Below are positions 23,430-44,200 of a stretch of 64,000 bases of DNA, one piece after another; within the stretch, counting starts at the first letter, position 1; the number at the start of each line of letters is the position of its first letter. This stretch comes from Plantago ovata. Lineage: Eukaryota; Streptophyta; Magnoliopsida; Lamiales; Plantaginaceae. Below the pieces are notes generated by a model. That model was not told the origin of the DNA and made no database searches. It was given only the letters and a program-made list of their open reading frames with translations. The translations under genes were made by a program, and so were the position numbers. The stretch lies in NCBI GenBank assembly GCA_028274465.1, contig CM051456.1:16953745-17017744 (forward strand), in the 5' to 3' direction.

Positions 23430-26400
23430 TCAGCTAAGAACCGGGTGTAAGTGCGCGACCTTGCCAAAAAGGCCGAATCCAGCAACTGTAAAGATGAATG
23501 ATTGAGGAAAGAGGTATAAGTAATATCTGTGCTCTCCATAGAAGAAGCCATAGCAACCGCAGGCAAAAAGAAACGCAGCAACTCCCAGCTCCTGTAGCAG
23601 TATCGTTCTGAAACATTGCAAACACTATCATAGTCAGTTTACCGATCAAAAGGTGTTGAGAATTCAGATATCAAATATGCAACTGAACATGAAACTGTTC
23701 TTTGCCGATTGCAGTGATCCAAACTTTTTAAATGTGTAAGCTAAAACTAGTTTGCGAATGCAGTTGAAAATGATAACCAAGAGGAGAGGATAATGAAAAA
23801 CAACAGGACACTTACCTATCTCTAAACCACCAAACCCGAGCAGGCTTCTTAGTTGGCACGGCGTCGATTTTGTTCTTTAGGCCATCTCCAAGTTTTTCAG
23901 TAACAAGCCATTCGTTTGCCCGCTTAGCCTCAAACATACCGATGAACACAGCCTTAGTTCGATGGAATGACATTAGGTTCTCAAAAAGGACCCAAGGAAC
24001 AGCCAGATGGATTGACCTGTAAATATATTCAAGTTAACATGTAACTCAATTAGTTATGCCAGAAGGTTCATCCAAATATTGGTGAGAATGAGAATTTATT
24101 CATAGCACAGCACCTTGGAGTCGAGACAATTGTGTTGATTGTGGCGATAGTAAAAGTTGCTAAAATGGCTCCCCATTTGGGCATATCAACTTCAGGAAAC
24201 AGGCTTGTTAAAGGCAGCACAACGACGTAAAAGGAGAAGGCGAACATTGTGCCTATGATTTTGCGAATGAAGAAGAAATTGTATATCATGTAAAGCTTCT
24301 TCCAGAACCGCACTTCCTGTCAAAATGCAACAACCACATTCAATTTTTCGCCTATTTTTCAAAGTACAAGGGATTTTCTATTTCTTTTTCAGAACAAACC
24401 TTTCTCTTAGCAATTTCTGCCACCATTTTTCGGAATAAGTTGGCCGGGCCGCAAGACCACCTGTGCTGCTGCGAACGGTAGGACTTGAAACTACTGGGAA
24501 GTTCACTGTTTACCTATTAGAAACACAAAAGATCCATCATGCAACGGCTTTGCATATAACTTGATCTTCAGTCATGATAACGATCAATGTACCTCGATAT
24601 CTCCAGTGTAGACAAACTTCCAGCCCAGTAATCCAGCTCGAACAGCCAGATCCATGTCCTCTACTGTGGTTCTGTCTTTCCAGCCCCCCGCTTCATTTAT
24701 CGTTGCGATTCTCCAAATCCCACCACTTCCTGATATTTATTGAACTACTCAGTCGACTTGAAAGCCAAAGAAAAAGAAAATATCATGTTGAAACACATGA
24801 AAGATGATTGTACCTTGACAGAGAAGAAAATATCAACAAACCAATAATACAAAACAACTAACAATTTCATCTGTGTCTAACCTAACTAGGCCTACTACTT
24901 GTAAAGTTGTATTTGCTAGTGTTTCGATCGTCTGCTTCATTCTAGCAGGTGCATAACTTTCAAACTACAGTTACTGAATTGATTTGATTTACCGTTGAAG
25001 CCAAAGAAGGAATGAATAGATGATCCGCCTTCTTCCTCAACTACGAACTGGTAGTCCAGAGACATTTCTTGCATTCTTGTTAAAAAGCATTCATTTGCAT
25101 TCACTACAAAATCATTAAGAGACCAATTAGACACTTCAAGTTTCATCTATATTATATATCATATCAATACAAATACTTATACTAACTTTCATATCAAAAG
25201 TTCAAGTAATTCAAGCGTCTTCTTATGGACAGTGATGCTTACCGAACCTCCAACGTGCCTGCACTAGGCCAATTTCTGGGTTGTTTGTAAGATAAGGGAT
25301 GGTTTTATGAAGAAAGTTGGGCTCAGGACGGAAATCTGCATCAAAGATGGCCACGTATTCGCATTCTTTGACGTAGTCATGTTCCAAGCCTCGTTTAAGG
25401 GCTCCAGCTTTGTAGCCTACCCTTGAGTCCCTAATTTGGTACCTAATGTTGATCCCTTCCCCTGCCCATTTTTCACATTCTTTCTCAATCATATCCTGCA
25501 ACAAATTTTAAAGGCAACAAGTACGTCAAATACAACTGCATGTCTGTGGTGGATTATAGTTTGATATATGCTTCGGTTGGTCGAAAAAGAAAACACACTT
25601 CACAATACTTCGAAAAACAATATTTAGAAACTTCTTTTACTTTCGATTCGATTACATAATATTTTGAGGTTTTCCATGGAAAACAAGAAGTTATGTTCGG
25701 CACCTAGAACTAGAAGTTCTATGTCAACAACAGGTTGGATTTTCCATGATAGCTACCAAAAGAAACAAAGTGGTGACCATTACAAGACGGGAGTATTACT
25801 CTAAAGTCTAAAATAATGGACTTCCAAGAATAATATCACAGATATACAAAGCAAAGTGGTCATCCATACATTCATTGAATACTCTTAAAATGAGATTTTG
25901 CAACATAGAAATTAGAGTCAACTAGTACAATACAAGACAACTACTTAATTTTGATTGGTGAACAGGCTGGGACACTGGGCCCTCCCCTGATTTAACTGCT
26001 TTGTTTACTTGGCTTTTCTAATCTCAATTTTGGCCGGACTAAACACAGACTCCACTCCAGTGAGGTTTAACCACAGGGCTCAACTGTTAAAACCCTAATC
26101 TACACTTAAACATTTTATATCTACTAACAGTTCTTGAACCATAAGATTAAGCAAGCAAATCCACTAAACTAATTCACAAATACCTAAAAGGCTAAAACCA
26201 ATCACTATTCTTTTCTCAACAAAAGACAAGAAATGGTTAATTGACATAAATGACTTGACAGATGTTTAGAGCATATATACCTTGATGAAAATCTCATCAG
26301 AATCATCAAGAACTTGAATCACCAGCCTATCAGCAGGCCATGAAAGATTACATGCTGCGCCAATAGAAATCTTGTAAACCTGCCCTTAATAATAAGAAGA

Positions 26401-26850
26401 AGAAAAATAACCTAAAACCACTTTATACTTTTCTTCCATACAACATCATCTTTTCTCACATTGAGTGCTATAAACTCAAAAGGACAAACTCACCTCAATC
26501 TCATTGAACAGTGGTATCTGCACAAGAACCATAGGGAATGTTGCATTTCCAGTCTCCAAATCATCATCATCTTTCAAAGGCTCAAATTTGTACCGCTTTT
26601 CGGGTTTTTTGAGAAAGACCTTAGCAATAGCAGCAAGAAGCATCATGTGAACCCATTCAAGAAACAGCAAGAAAGACATGATCAGGCAAGTTGTTAAAGC
26701 AACTCTGAGTACTGGAACTATGAATGAAGCTCTTGTGACCTCCCAGGCAGGCCTTATTTTCTCCCAGATATCGGCTGTGGATCCAAGAAGCCATTCAGCT
26801 GAAATGGTCTTAATAGAAATTTCAGCAAGCTTTTTCTTTAAACTTAACAT
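23430..26850 (-). CDS. CSLA: CSLA-type glucomannan 4-beta-mannosyltransferase (copy 2), 9 exons, 550 aa
   Basis: Golgi GT2 enzyme predicted to make the mannan or glucomannan backbone, paralogous to 829-5607. Exons: 26494-26850, 26281-26379, 25243-25495, 24993-25103, 24593-24729, 24400-24513, 24114-24316, 23816-24016, 23430-23607; the sum is 1653 nt in frame. Exons 2-6 have exactly the same lengths and phases as copy 1 (99, 253, 111, 137, 114 nt). Catalytic features are retained: DD near 144, DADFRPEP near 204, TVEDMDL near 295 and QQHRW near 334-338. It differs from copy 1 in a longer, unrelated N-terminus ([14 protein letters not shown]), DDSDE in place of the usual DDSTD, and a C-terminus ending AHLHPVLS rather than the usual IVPSH-like tail. 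This suggests a divergent CSLA subclade rather than a recent copy. No disabling mutation is seen. The promoter has a candidate TATA near 27015. Confidence 0.94.
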
Positions 26851-27011
26851 GATGAAACAGGGGAAAATACTCTGTTTTTCAAGAAAGAAGTGAAGTTTTC
26901 TTCAAATGTAAGAAAAGATGGTGGATTTATTGACACCCCTTTTCATTTCCCATCTCAGTAATCAGATTTTGGGAAAAGAATGGAGTTTGATATCTGAGAT
27001 ATTTGGGTCAG

Positions 27012-27018
27012 TTTTATA
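27012..27018 (-). promoter_or_regulatory. Candidate TATA box of CSLA copy 2
   Basis: Minus-strand TATAAAA about 165 nt upstream of the ATG at 26850, a normal distance for a plant gene with a leader of about 130 nt. The call rests on sequence match and position only. Confidence 0.45.
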
Positions 27019-28430
27019 CAGACAGGGATTAGATAGACTGAGCTTTGGGGTAGATTTAATTAATCCAGTCGTAATCTATTGGATTACTTTCCACGTGCAT
27101 TTAGTGCAAGACATGCTTTTTTCTTCTTCTACCATTTTCTTTTCAAATTCGCAATACAATAGAAATAGAATAAAGATGGCATGGAGAAGGACTATACTAC
27201 AGTAGAGAGAAGAAAAGTATATGCTTATTATAGATTGGATGCTATTTTATGGGATATACAAGTATTTCTATTTAAATCTATGTTATTTTCGTTTGAGAAA
27301 CCATTCGGTTCAGTCCATTTAATACAAAGAAAACAGAGTATAACATGTATATTCCAGTCATAATTGACAAGGAACCATTTGTTTTATAGTATATCCATTA
27401 TTTGGTTAATTATTATTATTTTTCTTATCCTCTTTTGAAGAGAGATATATTTATTGATCATATTTGATTGTATAAGACGGATGTGAAGACAAGGCCTAAA
27501 CATATACGGACATAACCAACCAGATTGGAGAATGGTCCCATGAACTATTCGCAGCTCATCTTTCATTTTCTTCTTAAGATGGTTCCATCACATTCATTTG
27601 GGTAGGTCAGGATTAGGATGCAACCCCTTTTGCGATGACCAAATTTGGATTTACAAACCGGCAATGTTTTAGAGTCAGTTCAGTACCATGAAAATCCAAC
27701 TTAAGTAGTAGTTAACTTAACCTGCAACACTACTTGTGACTTGTGAGCTTTAGTTTAGTGGTAGGCTCTACCACTTTGGCAATCTTGAACATTCATTCCA
27801 GATTGCCCACAGAACTCCACATTGTAATGCTGCTAATAGTCATAGATAGGGGTAATTAAAACTGACAAGAATGGATCTTTTCCTTTTTACTTAACTTCAC
27901 CAAACCTCTTACACGATTTAATAGGCTTAATTTACTTCACCAAACCAAACCCACGAGAATCTTGTTTCCCTTTCCATGCATGGTTAGGTAGGTAAATAAA
28001 TATCTCCAGTATGGTTGGCGGGCTATCTGGGTGGTAGGTAGATGTACAGATTATTATTGGCTACCGAGAAAATAAAATCTAGTACACTTTTTAATTAGTC
28101 TAATACCTACGTGGCTACGTTTTTATCAATGAGCTCTACTGGATGGGAAATTAAAATGCCTATCATGTTTAGGGGTTTGAAGATGCTCCAGTACAGATAT
28201 GGAAAACAAAAGCTTTCAATCAGATTTTTCATCAAGTGACAGTGTATTTGAGTTTAACTTCTGTAAATCTGTTTAATCTCAAGTTCAATGTAGATAGATA
28301 CTTTGGTAAGCTCTCAACCAGAAGATATCAGGCAGTTTTATGGATCTCAAATGTAGCTACGAAACGTTAACAACTTTATGCCCCTGTAATTGAGAAATGA
28401 ATGAGACTAGGCTAGTAAGAATAGAGCTTT
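27019..28430. other. Intergenic between CSLA copy 2 and the DUF3128 gene
   Basis: No supported gene. It holds the CSLA copy 2 upstream region at the left and the 3' flank of the minus-strand DUF3128 gene at the right. Confidence 0.6.
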
Positions 28431-30411
28431 TTATTCTTCTCCGTCTAGGTGTCCAAAGTGTTCCTGCCAATGAGATCGTGCTTCTTCTGGGGTTCGAAAA
28501 GTCCATATATGTGTCCTGGATTTCTCACGAGACTCCAAAATCTCCTGTATTTAGAATTTATATGTTTTATTATCCTCGGATTGGAACAAAAGCACGCTAA
28601 ATATCATAAAAGTCAACACAGGTGCAGGTGTAGCAATGTGCAACAAAACTTCCTTCAAGATGTCAGTGATGGAGTAATGTAATAGAGATATATGGAACAG
28701 AGAAGTATGGGAGCCTAGATGGGATGACAAAATGTTTGAAATTTATCGCTTTACAACATTACAGGCGTGCAGCATATATGAACAAGAAACTATCATTTCC
28801 TAAGGGTTGCATAAATAAGTCTTTCAAGGCTATTACATTACAGATTTAGCTTCATGGGCGCACTATTGCACATTTGAGAAAAAGGATGGGAAAGATCTCT
28901 TAACACAGCGAGATCGACAGGTAAAAGCAAAGGCCAGGAACTAAGATATAGCTACTTACGGACGGTTCTTTTGCATCTCATAGTTTTAATCACTTTCAGG
29001 AATAACAAGTACTTGTACAAGCTGGAATAAAGAAGAAGAAAAGGTCTCACTAATGTTTATCAAGTGAAAGGCTTTCATTACTATTCTGCTGCAGATGCAC
29101 TAAATGTAATGTGGTGAAACACAATGTTTTCCAGAAAGCCATCTGAACAAACATGAGGCAACTCAAAGGCCTTCTCTTCAACTTTATTAATGTATCCATG
29201 TATCAAAGCTTTCAAGTAACAGCATGTATTTAAGGAAATGATTTTGTCTCTTGTCAATTAAGAATGCCTGATACCCTTCAGACAATACATTGAAAGTGGC
29301 AATTTGTAAACTTGGATAATGTATGAGTTCAAATTCACATATTTGAGTATTTGACTAACAACAACCTCGGCAACTATAAGAAGCATGGATATGGGTACGT
29401 AGCACGGATACAATACAGAAACAGGGTTACAAAAAGTTGATAAAATAAAAGCTATAGCTACATTGAGGATATATGCAAGTGTTTCTGAAGTTTTTGTATA
29501 CATGGTACACAAATAGTTGAAGGAGCATATTTCATAATTCAGTTTCGAGTAATTACAGCCAAAGCTTGTTTTCTTATCCGAGACTATATTTTTTATGTAT
29601 GATGAAGTCTTGAAGTAGTCTATATACTCAAGAAACTAATTCACCCAAGGAAAAACCATTAGAAACATTGTAGCAGCATTATACGTATCTATATGATTCC
29701 TATTAAGAGTGGAAAAGAAAACTTCAACTTAAAAACAAACAATTTATTATCAACAATAGACGCAAGGCCACAAAAGACATATCAATGGAAAAGGCAAGAC
29801 ATGAAAGCGAGTTAAGAGACAGACCTCAACTTCAGAAGCTTTTTTGGTTTTAAGCATCAAGCAATCATAAAGAGCACTCCATTTCCCAGTACAATCATCA
29901 AGAACGCCAACCCTATAGTATTGCTGCATTTGATGGACCGGAGCTGCGAATAAATGGAACTCTATCAGCACCAAAATACCCAAAAAAGCGAAAGCTAAAC
30001 ATAACAATCGTTTTGGATAAAATCAACAATGGTTACATTACATAGCCAACAATCATGATCCATATAAGATCTTCCAGATTAGTGATAGCAAATATTCAGC
30101 TAAACCTAGAGTCAATCCCAAACTAGGTGTAACACAAAGCAAAGCAGATAATAAACGATACTTTTGGTCCTAAATTGATCACAATTGAACCAAAATCATC
30201 AAATGAATCCGTAACTAAGATCTAATGCAAAATAATAGTACTGGATTTACCAATACCATAGAAGAAGACACAGACACATAACAATGGGGGCATAGAATAG
30301 AAGTAGAAAGAGAGTTAAGTGGAGCGTACAATAGCAAAAATATAGAGCGTCGAAGTACTTGGTGCACGATAGGCGGCGGCGTGGCCGATCCGACGAATCC
30401 TCTCCGCTCAT
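28431..30411 (-). CDS. Twin-CX9C small protein, DUF3128/EMI1-like, 3 exons, 104 aa
   Basis: Exons 30330-30411, 29825-29943 and 28431-28544 join in frame to 315 nt with GT/AG borders. The protein begins MSGEDSSDRPRRR and carries two CX9C pairs: Cys16/Cys26 (CTKYFDALYFC) and Cys45/Cys55 (CTGKWSALYDC), separated by a tyrosine-rich stretch (QMQQYYRVG). The last exon ends with a conserved-looking WTFRTPEEARSHW segment. Twin CX9C pairs in a small helical-hairpin protein are typical of mitochondrial intermembrane-space proteins oxidised by the Mia40 pathway. The order of motifs matches the DUF3128 (yeast Emi1, animal C22orf39-like) family as I know it. The exact function in plants is not known to me. 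Introns of 386 and 1280 nt interrupt it. Exons 2 and 3 are far apart, so automated annotation could miss one. Confidence 0.85.
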
Positions 30412-32018
30412 CTCAGTCTTCCTTATTCTTTCGCTGCTTGCTTTACCAGAGAAGGTGCAGACAGATTTTTACTGCAGCTCATTCACTCGCATAATTCGTC
30501 GACTTGCGAATTAGTATCACGATCTGCGCTCTTTAATAGATCTTACGAAGTACTCGTAGTTTTTTTTGAAAGGATTAAGAGATCTTAATTGGATAAAAAT
30601 GAACGGGGTGAAAATTGAAATGCATCAAACCCCTCAATTCCTCAAACCCCCTTGCGTTCTTAGAGTGAGTATTCATATCAGTTTACTTAAAATGATATTT
30701 TTACTTAAATATTGGTAAAAATATCAAAATATATGTGTAAAAATTTAATAAATCAAATTCCCTAAAAAAATTATGGACAAAAAAAAAAATACATTTCACC
30801 TGCCTAAACTTGTGCATGCCTAAAACTTTTTTAGTGTATTAATTATTAATTTATATATTATATTTAAAAATATGTGGTTATTAAAATTATTAAATTATTA
30901 TTTATATATTTATTAAATAACTAAAAGGGAATTTAATTTTAGTAAATTATTAAGCAAGTACTTTTATTAAATTATTATTTATATATTTATTAAATAACTA
31001 AAAGGGAATTTGATTTTAGTAAATTTTAAGCAAGTACTTAAAATATAAAGCTATTAAAACTATCATTAATTTGTGATTTTTCCTTTTTTAAAACTCATGC
31101 AAGTAGTGCTCTAGATCTCCGGTATTCATTGTTAAACTCAAATTTGAGAAGAAATTTTTTTACAGAAGCTCCAAAACAACACAATTTCAGGTATCCAAAA
31201 TAATAGCCCGACAAAAATTGACTCCTAAAACAGTGTTATGCCTAAAAAGACATTCCACATTTGAGGAGCTCTTAAAATTTTTGGAAAGCATTCAGGTAAC
31301 TCATTTGACTGTCTTTATTCCATTATAGTTGATCAGTAAATAAAATATTAATAAGTTAACAATATAAGATATACTACTACTTATCATTTGGCCAACAGAT
31401 ACAGTAGATAAATAAAAGCAAAGAAGAGGAAAGACGGTAAATGAAGGAATTTCACTAAAATTAAATTAAAATCTTGTGACGTAAATTTGGAGTCTGGAGA
31501 CCTAAGAAAGACGAACATCCAGATATATATCCCATATTTTACCATAAATGGTAAAAGCGGATGTAGAATCAATTTTAGAGAATGAAAAATACAACCCGGG
31601 TCCGGTAATAAGTGCACTTAGTTTCACATACACACCCACCCGTATTATATACTACGGAAATGATACCGATTACCGTGAGTGGAAATTTTCTCCAAGGCAA
31701 TCAGAATGATGCATGATGGGGGTGGTAAATTAGATAAAAACTAGTACTACAAGATCTCTATATGATGACCTCAGGAAATCCAATTATGACATCTTCGAAA
31801 ACACACAAGAATCGCTCCAGAAGCTAGCTGCATGGCTGTTCTACGTAAAAATTGTTCCCATCTCCCAATCAGCCGTTCACGATTTTGCTTCCGATGGAAT
31901 ATAACATTGGAATGCCGATAACTGGAATCCAGTGAAGAGGTATCTTTACATCAATTTCTGTGTCTCCTTCAGCATTTGAGAAATGGTAATATGGTATAGC
32001 ACCATATGTTCACCATGT
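30412..32018. other. Intergenic between RAD5A 3' end and DUF3128 gene 5' end
   Basis: It holds the DUF3128 promoter side (30412-30600), the 77-bp duplication and AT-rich sequence. No gene recognised. Confidence 0.6.
30891..31041. repeat. 77-bp tandem duplication
   Basis: Two adjacent copies, 30891-30967 and 30968-31041, begin TAAATTATTATTTATATATT and contain AACTAAAAGGGAATTT. The second has a 3-bp deletion and one substitution. It lies upstream of the DUF3128 gene in otherwise featureless AT-rich DNA. Confidence 0.8.
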
Positions 32019-39759
<7,741 letters not shown>

Positions 39760-39820
39760 GTAGAAAAAGCCAGCTGAGAACAATAATAATTATATCTGTA
39801 TGTTTAATGTGAATATGTAT

Positions 39821-39919
39821 CTATCTGTGAGTAGAGAAATACTAGGAAGGAAAGTGAATGATCTATCTCTTGGGAAAGTGAATGATCTATCTGTGAGTAG
39901 AGAAATACTAGGAAGGAAA
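39821..39919. repeat. 33-bp direct repeat in the RAD5A 5' flank
   Basis: The 33-bp sequence beginning CTATCTGTGAGTAGAGAAAT occurs at 39821-39853 and again at 39887-39919, with partial copies of GTGAATGATCTATCT between. It lies 62-160 nt upstream of the RAD5A start codon and is likely leader or core promoter. Confidence 0.8.
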
Positions 39920-41297
39920 ATGTGGATACAGAGCGAGAATTCAAATTGGGGGAAATTTGGAACCGGGAAACCCTAAAGGGCTTTTTGAATAATCAATCTT
40001 TCAGAAATTCGGTGGGTAAAGTGGCGGGTCGGTTCCCATAAAGCGTGCCACATACACAACATTTCCCGCCATCTAGATATTTGGCCAATAGACACACTTG
40101 CGGGAGCGGACGGTTCTCATAACAGTGTTTAAATTGATTCACCTTAAATTTAATTTTATTAATTTGGTTCAATTCAATTTAAATTATGAAGTTCAGTTCA
40201 AATGTATTAAATTCAATCCAATTTCAGTTATGTATTAAGTTCAAAATTCACTTCAAGTTTATTTAGTTGAAATATATACATCAAATAAGTTAAAATTAAA
40301 TTAACTAAGTTCAGTTGAGAGATGTTGAGATGTATTAAGTTTAAAATAGATCACATTTGCTTAATTGGAATATTGGAATGTATATATATATCAAATAAAA
40401 TAAGTCAAATTCAAATTAATAAATTCAATTGAGAGATTTTCATACGAACAAACAAATCCTAACTTTGAATACTATTTGTGCAATTCCAGATTATTTATTG
40501 TTAATTTACTTAATTGTGCCACACTTTAACTTCGACCGTGATCATCAAAAGTTACTTTCGTTAATTTTTCCCCGACTTACCAAAATATTTCTCAGTGAAT
40601 AAATGATAAACTTCGTATCAAATTGGAGAGGGCAATACAAAGAAGTCCAAAGATTTTCTCCGCGAGAGTAACTGCGTGATCTTTTTGACAGTTTAAGATC
40701 ATCAAGAGTATTGTACTAACTTGCTGGATAAGTAACGAAAAGAGCGAAAATACTTCTATGATTTGTTAAGTCACGCTCAATCACCATTTTGTTATATCAT
40801 CAAAATATTTCTACTAACAAAGATTCATATCGCTGGACAAACAGGGTTGTTACAAAGGGTGCCTTGCTACTTTACACACTTCTTTCAAATCGCCCCATTC
40901 ATGATACAAACAGACTCAATATATAAGTAAAAAAAAAAAAAAAAAAAGAATAATTATTTTAATTTAAAAGGAAAAAAGAAAGGCTTAAAACTGACTAGGA
41001 AATGGGGTAAACAAAAAACTAAGAACAAGAAGCGAAACCCTCGCCCGAAAAAGAGGAAACCTCGCAAAGCTGCACAATCAAATTGTGCGAAAGAATATTG
41101 AATTTAACAGCCTCCATTCATTCCAACTCTAGCACTAAGCCGATTGATTACATACAATTTAACACTATGATCCCGCCAGCCCTTGCATTGTATTCTGATA
41201 TTCTCTCGTACCAATCCCAACTGTGGGGGCTGTAGAAGCATTTGTGCTATATGGACATTGTTGAACAGTTTTTTCATCCAGACTTGTATACGCGCGA
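39920..41297. other. Intergenic between AP2A 3' end and RAD5A promoter
   Basis: AT-rich. A stretch at 40125-40450 has repeated TTAATTC/AATTCAATT words and low complexity. A poly-A tract is at 40931-40948. No gene recognised. Confidence 0.6.
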
Positions 41298-44200
41298 TCA
41301 AAGCAAACCAGCAAGAAGAGCTGCGGGGTCTGAAGGTGAAATAGGTGGGTTGGTTGGTTGGGTCTGAGGTGGCATAGCTGCAGGTGGCCGAGATGGAACA
41401 GGAATGTGAACCAAGTGTTCCTTGATAAATTCCTTCAATCTGGTAGAAAGGAAAACAAACAAATTTAAAACAGAACTATAAATTCCAACAGTGGGCGCAT
41501 AGTTAGAATCAATGAACTACGTGAGTAGAAGACATACTCGAATGTTAATGTAGGGTCTCCTGATGCAACAGTCATCCGCAACTGCGTTCTGTCTGCAGGA
41601 TCTGTTTCTATTCTTATCTGCATATATCAAAGTTTAATGATGAAAATCAATCATCAAACATCAGAACTAGAGTTGAGACTTGAGACAAAAATAGCATGAG
41701 TGATATTATAAATGCTAATAAATAGCCTTTCAGACTTAAAACAATCAGCTGAGCACCAAGCATCTCATGATCGAAAACTAACAGTATCACATTCAGATAT
41801 AGCGGCTATCTAATAAGGTAGCTGGACGTAAAAATGCCTTCAGATATATTAGCATAAAGAAAGGACAGGAAGATTTACCAAACATAACATGGCGCGCGTG
41901 CTCTCAGAATAGAAAGTAGTGCTCGCAACCAAATTGTTTGCATTTGGATCCTGAATGGACAAGCAAAGAATAAATTAACCAGAACGTACGTATAGTGACG
42001 CAAAATTATACCTAAACAAAACGTCAGCTAAAATTAATGGGATCAAGAACTCACAAGCCCAGGGCAGACAATAAGTCGCAAATTATTAAATAACGTGGCC
42101 ATCTCCGCAAGTAGCATTGGTTTGACACCTCTAACCTGGAAATCATGGAAAATCAGGAACTTCTCGGGATACACAGTACAAACGAACAATCACAATTTAA
42201 AGTGCACATACCACTTCTTGCAGCTTCAATGGTGGTCCTGAGAGTGATCTCCATTGTGGGAAAAACTCTTCAGCAGAAACTGTAATTGGCTGAAGAAATT
42301 TGTTCAAAACGGCAGGAATACGGAGTTTTACACTGACCTGCTCACATATATCCATGTGTTAGTTTCAAAGGACAAAAATCATTCCCCCACCCCGTCTTCA
42401 TACTTTTAAAAGGGGTTGCAAATACAACCCTTGCACAATGGAAAAATAACAATAATCCCCTTGTGGTTTAAACACATCAACCCTCTTCCGCAAAAGGGGG
42501 GAGGCCATTTTAGACATAATACTTCAAGTGGGTTGAAAACAATTAGGAGAGATGGATATAATACTTTCATAACATGAAGGGGGTGGGTTGAATTACTAAA
42601 ACCACAGGGGTGACACTTCTTTAGGAAAAGGGGGGGCCCTATATGTAAATAACTTCTATATTGTAGAATAAAAGTTCAAAGTTCTTGAACATTACCAAAT
42701 GTGCTCCAAAATGGTAGGAGAAGTCCAGCACTGCTACTTCTCTACTTGGTTGGAGGTTGATTATTTCAAGCGGACATTGAACCTAAGAAGTCACATATAA
42801 TTTACTTAGTATCTTTAGTTAATAACACTGTCGACACAGGGACACAGATAAGCATCCAATCAGAAATATTAAATGTAAGCCAACCTGCGCCCTAGGAGGA
42901 ATCGTTTCGGGCACTAATGAGAGATCAGTCTTCAGATGAGAAGGGGGTAATATCACAGCTTGTACTGAATTCAGTGAGGCCGTATTTTTATTTCCCAAGA
43001 AGAGAACAAGCCGCCCATGATGTGCTCGCCAGTCAGCTTTTATGCCAATCTGGACAATTTTGACTAGTTAGCTTCTTGTTAACAATAACTGGCAGTTAAC
43101 AAAGTGAAACTATGTTGCATGAACAAATGTATTAATACGCAGTTTACCTGGATATAAGGATCTTCATATAACACGCCACTATCCTTGAGGCACAAGGCCC
43201 GAAACCTTTCTGTAATATCACCAATGGGCTGCAGCATTAAACAAAAAATAAGAGGTCAGAAACATCCTAGGAGATGGTATGTTCCAGCATATTCCCTTCA
43301 CAGTTTACACCACAGATGAAACCAACTGAGCTATGTGTGCGTGGTGTGTGTGGGTGGGTGAGGGATAAATAGATTAAATGCTCTATGTAAAGCCCACATA
43401 TGAGACTATCTATCTTATATTTAATCTCAATCAACCCCAGACCCCAATATGGGAGATCAGGGAAAACAATCATCCATGGAGTTCGGTTTCTGTATTCTTA
43501 TTCTTATCTAAGATGGCAACTTGAATCCAGTGGTCACTTACTGATCCAGAAATGACTTAAAAACTAAAGGATAGTTGGGGCACTGGGCTTACATACTGTA
43601 TTCCGACACAATCATGCATTGTGTAGCAACATACAGGTTCTATTTATAGCACAGGCAGCACATCTACAGAGTAGTTCCTAAATGAACTTAAACATTACTA
43701 ATATTTATAAGACTAATATTTATAAGAATATAACATTCAATCCTCCAAATGAACTCAAGGTGTTGGTATAATGGTATTTCACATGGTATAGATCCTTGGA
43801 CAGGTCCAAGCTTGTGGATTGGAAGCTTATGTCCATGAATAAGATTAACCATGAGTCCAGTGAACCTCCCAAAGAGGTTAGAGTTTGCAGATAAGTAGCA
43901 ACCAATAAACCAACCTACCTAGTAACTTTTATACCACAGCAAATGTCACAATAAAATTTAGATTTCAGATAAACACCTTTAACTGCATGATTGTAAACTT
44001 GATATTCACAACTACACCATTGGGAAAAAGTGATACCTGTACAGTGTTCCCCTGCTCTTCAACAGGTGCAAGGGCCAATGCATCTGCATTTGCACCAACA
44101 TCCAAACCAGAAACGGTGCTTGGCACAGATTGAGAGGCAGTATCTGTAGGGCCTTCAATAGCTAAAGTACCCAAGAGATCTCCAAGGAGGTCAGGAGAAG

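Noticed and set aside
39760-39783. Upstream in-frame ATG of RAD5A (adds eight residues)
   Set aside because: The family N-terminus begins MG.K.VSD; the extra residues are unlike it, so the start at 39759 was chosen.
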